Part shown: piece by piece, positions 60,019 through 64,000 of the stretch
Numbering within the stretch: position 1 is the first letter of the stretch
Layout of the letters: each line of letters starts with the position of its first letter
NCBI GenBank assembly: GCA_041653955.1
Contig: JBAZEH010000005.1
Location: forward strand, 1 to 64,000
Source of the DNA: UBA1562 sp041653955
GTDB lineage: Bacteria > Omnitrophota > Gorgyraeia > Gygaellales > Profunditerraquicolaceae
Length of the DNA stretch: 64,000 nucleotides
Direction of reading: 5' to 3'
Program-made: the position numbers and the translations under genes
The notes under the pieces: model-generated
The model's database searches: none
What the model saw: the letters and a program-made list of their open reading frames with translations, nothing else
Told to the model about the DNA's origin: nothing

Positions 60019-61947
60019 CTAAATGATCCGGCCCTCCAACTCTTTTATCTTGCTGTCTATTCCACAAATCAGCTCTTCTATCTCTTTCATGCGGCGTCCG
60101 TATTCCCTCGCAGTATCCTCATCACGGTAAATATGAGGACCGGATAAAGCGCGCGCCTTAGCGTAACTCTCCAGGCGCAGCCCCTCTTTTTCTTTCTCAA
60201 GTTTATTGATAATCACGCGCAAAGAAACATTGTGCCCCTTGCGTTTCTTCTCCTCTTCTTTTCTCTTCTTCTCTGCTTCTTTTAACTTTTGCTTTTCCTG
60301 TTCGCGCCTCGCCTTATCCAAGTCAAGAGAAGATCTCTTTCTTTCTATTATCACCTCTTCCGTATCTTTTTTATCAAGGTAATAATCAAAATTACCTGGG
60401 AACTTCCTGATCCTCCCCTCTTTCACCTCAAAGACCGAATTTGCGATAGAACGTACGAAATATATATCATGGCTGATAAACACGAGCGTGCCTTCATATT
60501 CCGTTAAGGCCCGGACCAGCGCCTCCACTGCGTCCACATCCAGGTGGGTCGTAGGTTCATCCAATAGAAGGAAGTTCGGGGGGTTTATCAGGAGTTTAGC
60601 GAGTATAAGACGGCTCTTCTCTCCTCCTGAAAGCACCTTTACCTTCTTGTCGGAATCATCTCCGGTAAAAAGGAATGCCCCCAGGATAGTGCGTATGTTT
60701 TCTTCGGACATATACCCTGGCGCGGCGGAATATGCCTCCTGCAAAACTGTATTTTCCGGGCTAAGCACATCCATGCGTGTCTGGGAAAAATACCCTACAT
60801 CCACATTGTGCCCTACGGTACGCGAGCCTCTGTCAATGCCGGTTACTCCCGCGAGTATCTTTAAAAGCGTTGATTTTCCTGCTCCGTTCTCCCCGGCCAG
60901 CACCGCCTTCTCACCCTGCGTAACCTCAAAATCCAGGCTGTCATATACATTGATATCGCCGTAAGACTTAGAGACCCCTTCCAGCGCTATCACCTTATAG
61001 CCGCTTCTTTGTGTAGGCGGAAAGCGAAAATTTCCTATGCTTTCTCTCGGGTCCCCGGGCACCACGATCTCTTCTTGCTCTATCCTCTCCAGGACCCTGC
61101 GTTTGGCGCGCACTGACGCGGCTTTATTCGGTTGGGCGTGGAAACGCTGCACAAACTTCTCCAGCTGCTTGCGTTTCTTATCCTGCTCTTTAAATTGCTT
61201 TAATAAATGAATGCGCTTTTCCGCTTTTATCCTGTGGTAATGTTCGTAATTACCGCGCACCTTAAAGATAGCGCCGTTCTCCAGTATAAGGGTATAATTT
61301 GTAACTTCATTAAGAAAGGCTTTATCGTGGGAGATCATGACGAATGTGCCGTCAAAACCGGACAGATACTCTTTAAGCCATAGCGCGGCATTTAAGTCCA
61401 GGTAGTTCGTAGGCTCATCCAAAAGCAGGATATCATACTGATAGGTCAGTAGCTTTGCCAGCAGGACGCGCATCTGCCAGCCGCCGCTCATCTGGGATAT
61501 AGGCCGGTTGAAATCTCTCTCTTTAAAACCAAGGCCCGCCAGTATCTTCTTTGCCTTATGCTCAAGCACGAAGAATCCGAGCGTTTCCAGCTTATGTAAT
61601 ATATCTCCGTACTTCTTTGAGCCCGCCTCATTCTTCTCCTCCAGCCTCTCCATCTCTTTCCTGAGGAGCATTATCCGCCCGTCTCCTTCTATGAGCTCCG
61701 ACAGAACCGAGGCCTCGGATTTAAAACTCGACTCCTGGGGCAGGTATCCTATATAGGTATTTTTATGGACAGATATGTTTCCCGCGGAAGGCTCTGTCTC
61801 ATTGAGGATAAGTGAAAAAAGAGTAGTCTTCCCGGCGCCGTTAGGCCCGATAAGGCCTATCTTTTCTCCCTGGTTTATGCTCAAGGAGATATCCTTAAAA
61901 AGGATCTTCTGGCCGTAATTTTTGGATAAATTAGTAATAGTGATCAC
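60019..61947 (-). CDS. ABC-F family ATPase (translation factor type)
   Basis: 642 residues with two soluble ABC domains and no membrane segment. First domain GPNGAGKTTLFSLI and QMSGGWQMRVLLAKLL; an interdomain linker rich in Lys/Arg at about residues 240-300; second domain GENGAGKSTLLKIL and LSGGEKSRLILAKLL; a basic coiled-coil C-terminus. ABC-F proteins act on the ribosome E site. The subtype (Uup, YdiF, EttA) cannot be fixed. It starts 5 nt after recR. Confidence 0.93.
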   Translation of the reverse strand: MITITNLSKNYGQKILFKDISLSINQGEKIGLIGPNGAGKTTLFSLILNETEPSAGNISVHKNTYIGYLPQESSFKSEASVLSELIEGDGRIMLLRKEMERLEEKNEAGSKKYGDILHKLETLGFFVLEHKAKKILAGLGFKERDFNRPISQMSGGWQMRVLLAKLLTYQYDILLLDEPTNYLDLNAALWLKEYLSGFDGTFVMISHDKAFLNEVTNYTLILENGAIFKVRGNYEHYHRIKAEKRIHLLKQFKEQDKKRKQLEKFVQRFHAQPNKAASVRAKRRVLERIEQEEIVVPGDPRESIGNFRFPPTQRSGYKVIALEGVSKSYGDINVYDSLDFEVTQGEKAVLAGENGAGKSTLLKILAGVTGIDRGSRTVGHNVDVGYFSQTRMDVLSPENTVLQEAYSAAPGYMSEENIRTILGAFLFTGDDSDKKVKVLSGGEKSRLILAKLLINPPNFLLLDEPTTHLDVDAVEALVRALTEYEGTLVFISHDIYFVRSIANSVFEVKEGRIRKFPGNFDYYLDKKDTEEVIIERKRSSLDLDKARREQEKQKLKEAEKKRKEEEKKRKGHNVSLRVIINKLEKEKEGLRLESYAKARALSGPHIYRDEDTAREYGRRMKEIEELICGIDSKIKELEGRII

Positions 61948-61952
61948 GATAA

Positions 61953-62552
61953 TTAAATCGGACGGCGGGCTTCAAGTGCCATGGATAAAGTCGTTGCGTC
62001 GGCATATTCCAGGTTAGAACCCATAGGTATTCCTATACCTAAACGCATCAGTTTCACTCCCAGCGGGCCTAACAGTTTAGCAAGGTATAAAGCTGTAGTC
62101 TCTCCTTCTGTATCCGCGTCTGTAGCTATAATGACTTCCCGGATACTCCCCTGTTTTATTCTCTGGATGAGGCCATCTATTTTTAGATCGCTTGGCCCCT
62201 TACCGTCCAGAGGCGATATGGCGCCAAGCAGGACATGGTATGCGCCGTTAAATTTTCCGGTCTTTTCTATTGAAGTCACGTCTCCCGGGTTCTCAACTAC
62301 GCATATAATATCCTTCCTGCGGCGCTCATCCTGGCATACGCGGCACAGTTCCTGCTCGCTCAGATTATTGCACACGCGGCAGAAACGGACATTCTCTTTC
62401 ACCTTTGCGAGTGCCTCCAAAAGCCCCTGCACCTCCTGGCGGGGAGCGCCAAGGATATAACCGACTATACGTTCGGCGCTGCGCCTGCCGATGCCGGGCA
62501 GCCTAGTCAGCTTCTCTATCAGTTTTTCTATTGATTCGGTATAATTAGGCAT
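61953..62552 (-). CDS. recR: Recombination protein RecR
   Basis: Helix-hairpin-helix LPGIGRRSAERIV, zinc finger CRVCNNLSEQELCRVC, and the Toprim domain with VENPGDVTSIE and IIATDADTEGETTALYL. 199 residues. The ATG overlaps the dnaX stop as TAATG with GAGGAA before it, the classic dnaX-recR pairing. Confidence 0.97.
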   Translation of the reverse strand: MPNYTESIEKLIEKLTRLPGIGRRSAERIVGYILGAPRQEVQGLLEALAKVKENVRFCRVCNNLSEQELCRVCQDERRRKDIICVVENPGDVTSIEKTGKFNGAYHVLLGAISPLDGKGPSDLKIDGLIQRIKQGSIREVIIATDADTEGETTALYLAKLLGPLGVKLMRLGIGIPMGSNLEYADATTLSMALEARRPI

Positions 62553-64000
62553 TATTCCTCTTTTATCACGCGGCCGTTAAAAGCATCCAGCGCCGACCTG
62601 ATGAACGCGTCGGATTTATGGCTGTCTTTCTGCTCGATATCTCCGGAAAGCGCGAAATTTACCCTAAGGCTGGTATTTAATATACCCGAAATAGTCTTCT
62701 CTATTATCGCTTTATTTTCTTTTCCTTCCAACGCCTCCTTATGCAGCGAATGGCTCATCGGGAAAGAAACGGTCAGCACGCTCTTATCAAACCTCGTAGG
62801 GGTGCCTTCGTCAAGATACGTAGCCACCGACATCTTGATATGCGAGAGGCTGTCTATGATATTACGCCATGCCCCTTTTATACTATCCAAACGGGCAGGC
62901 GGCTCCTGCGGCTCGGATTCAAAAGAATGTTTTTCTGTTTCAGGGGGCGTTGTCCCCGGATCTATTTTCTTTATATCCATTTTAAGCTGTTTATTCAACG
63001 CGCGAGGGGCCTCAATATCCCTTGGGCTATTCGGCTTAATAACATTAGAATACGCGCCTTTCTTGTCATGGGCAAGTTTTACCAGGCTTACCTCAAGGGG
63101 GATACGCAAAGAATCAAGCCTCTTGGTCATCTCCTGCGTATTGACCAGGGTATTAAAAGCGCTGAATATCTCCTCCAAACTAAAGGCATTTGCCTGTTCC
63201 AGCAGCCTATCGCATATTTCTTTGGGTAAGTCTATTAGTTTTGGGTCTGCCTGGGTCACCTTGGCGATCATAAGATTGCGGAAATGTTCAATAAGGTTTA
63301 TAAGGAAATTACCCATATCCTTTCCGCTGTCAACAATATTATTGAAAGACTCCAGGGCCCCGCGCGCGTCTTTTTTCACTATCTTATCAGCGATATCAAA
63401 AAGGTTATCCTGTTCCACCAGCCCCAGCATTGAAATAACGTCTTCCAGGGAAACCCGGTCTTTAGCGAACGATATCAACTGGTCTAATATGGACTCCGCG
63501 TCCCTTAAGGAGCCGTCGCTTGCTTTTGCAATGGCAAACAGGACCTGCGGGTCTACATTATTTATCTTCTCCGCCCGCGCTATCTTTTCAAGCTGCCCGA
63601 TGATCTCCATTATGGAAACCCTGCGGAAGTCAAGGCGCTGGCAGCGCGAAAGTATCGTCGGGATGACCTTATGGGGATGGGTAGTGGCAAATATGAATTT
63701 AACAAAAGGCGGTGGCTCTTCAAGGGTCTTGAGCAAAGCGTTAAAACCTTCCGAAGTGATCTGGTGCACCTCGTCTATTATATAGATCTTATATTTACCC
63801 TGCGTAGGGGCGAATTTTACGCTCTCTCTAAGCGCCCTTATCTCGTCTATGCCGCGGTTAGAGGCTCCGTCTATCTCTATAACATCCAGGCTGCGGCCCT
63901 GAGCGATATCCAGGCACGCCGGGCAACTATTGCATGGATTTTCCGTAGGCCCGTTCTTGCAGTTAAGCGCCTTGGCTAATATCCTGGCGGTAGAAGTCTT
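62552..64000 (-). CDS. dnaX: DNA polymerase III gamma/tau subunit DnaX (5' end outside window)
   Basis: Clamp-loader ATPase. The frame is open to the window edge and begins KTSTARILAKALNC, the end of the P-loop region; the zinc ligands (CNSCPACL), DGASNRGIDEIR, YIIDEVHQITSEGFNALLK and LEEPPPFVKFIFATT follow. The GTG at 63769 is an internal Val, not a start. The C-terminal third is variable tau-like sequence. About 482 residues are visible; the first ~45 are missing. Confidence 0.96.
   Translation of the reverse strand, partial: KTSTARILAKALNCKNGPTENPCNSCPACLDIAQGRSLDVIEIDGASNRGIDEIRALRESVKFAPTQGKYKIYIIDEVHQITSEGFNALLKTLEEPPPFVKFIFATTHPHKVIPTILSRCQRLDFRRVSIMEIIGQLEKIARAEKINNVDPQVLFAIAKASDGSLRDAESILDQLISFAKDRVSLEDVISMLGLVEQDNLFDIADKIVKKDARGALESFNNIVDSGKDMGNFLINLIEHFRNLMIAKVTQADPKLIDLPKEICDRLLEQANAFSLEEIFSAFNTLVNTQEMTKRLDSLRIPLEVSLVKLAHDKKGAYSNVIKPNSPRDIEAPRALNKQLKMDIKKIDPGTTPPETEKHSFESEPQEPPARLDSIKGAWRNIIDSLSHIKMSVATYLDEGTPTRFDKSVLTVSFPMSHSLHKEALEGKENKAIIEKTISGILNTSLRVNFALSGDIEQKDSHKSDAFIRSALDAFNGRVIKEE

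Noticed and set aside
1..64000. CRISPR arrays, prophage, integrase or IS elements
   Set aside because: No regular spacer array, no transposase, integrase or phage gene is seen; the GGGAC repeats are scattered palindromes, not CRISPR.

Overview
The window looks like a chromosomal piece from an anaerobic diderm (outer-membrane) bacterium of an uncultured lineage. Lpt, Lol and Mla envelope genes sit beside radical-SAM and pyruvate formate-lyase genes, and no aerobic respiration is seen. The gene set, the McsA-McsB-ClpC module and the many GGGAC-ended palindromic repeats would fit Omnitrophota, but that assignment is inference, not proof. Most of the window is dense housekeeping sequence with 1-30 bp overlaps between genes.

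Layout. 1-3257 (-): queE (broken)-queC-queD-murI-amidase. 3270-4228 (-): ssrA (tmRNA) and smpB. 4225-5184 (-): AEC transporter, divergent from tRNA-Leu(CAG) and a TMTC-like TPR membrane protein (+). 7388-8972 (-): SPASM radical-SAM maturase with a frameshift. 9036-14014 (-): a Maf-M48 fusion, HI0933 flavoprotein, pyrE and a CHASE4 histidine kinase. 14121-17034 (+): comF, lptF, lptG. 17041-43750 (-): 28 genes in one direction, from lysS through lolCD, ilvE, mcsA, mcsB, clpC, mlaEFD, radA, PIN-TRAM, ispD, ispF, cysE, cysS, tmk, holB, ricT-like, metG, tatD, DUF362, TPR, mtnA, thiL, tsaE, tsaB to alr. 43878-48373 (-): zinc dehydrogenase, LsrF-like aldolase, thioredoxin/CcdA-like protein, DUF1573 lipoprotein, HtpX. 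48502-51183 (+): GH94-type phosphorylase. 51245-57595 (-): pflB and pflA behind a ZTP riboswitch, antiporter, TauE, HAD and STAS-PilZ. 57796-59455 (-): methyltransferase and a family 2 glycosyltransferase. 59654-64000 (-): dnaX (partial), recR, ABC-F ATPase and a tRNA-Asn gene split by a group I intron.

Main points. (1) tRNA-Asn(GUU) is interrupted inside its anticodon by a 245-nt group I intron whose core helices can be traced. (2) Several transcription units have a sigma70-type promoter whose -10 box ends 6-10 nt before the start codon, implying leaderless or near-leaderless mRNAs (pyrE, comF, histidine kinase, antiporter, lysS, dehydrogenase, GH94). (3) Two genes (queE and the radical-SAM maturase) carry small indels in simple repeats that break otherwise good frames. 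(4) A family of GGGAC-ended palindromic repeats sits at gene borders, in places supplying a C-terminus or stop codon. (5) A ZTP (pfl-type) riboswitch with an overlapping terminator precedes pflB. (6) The tmRNA seems to encode a long tag with an unusual end.
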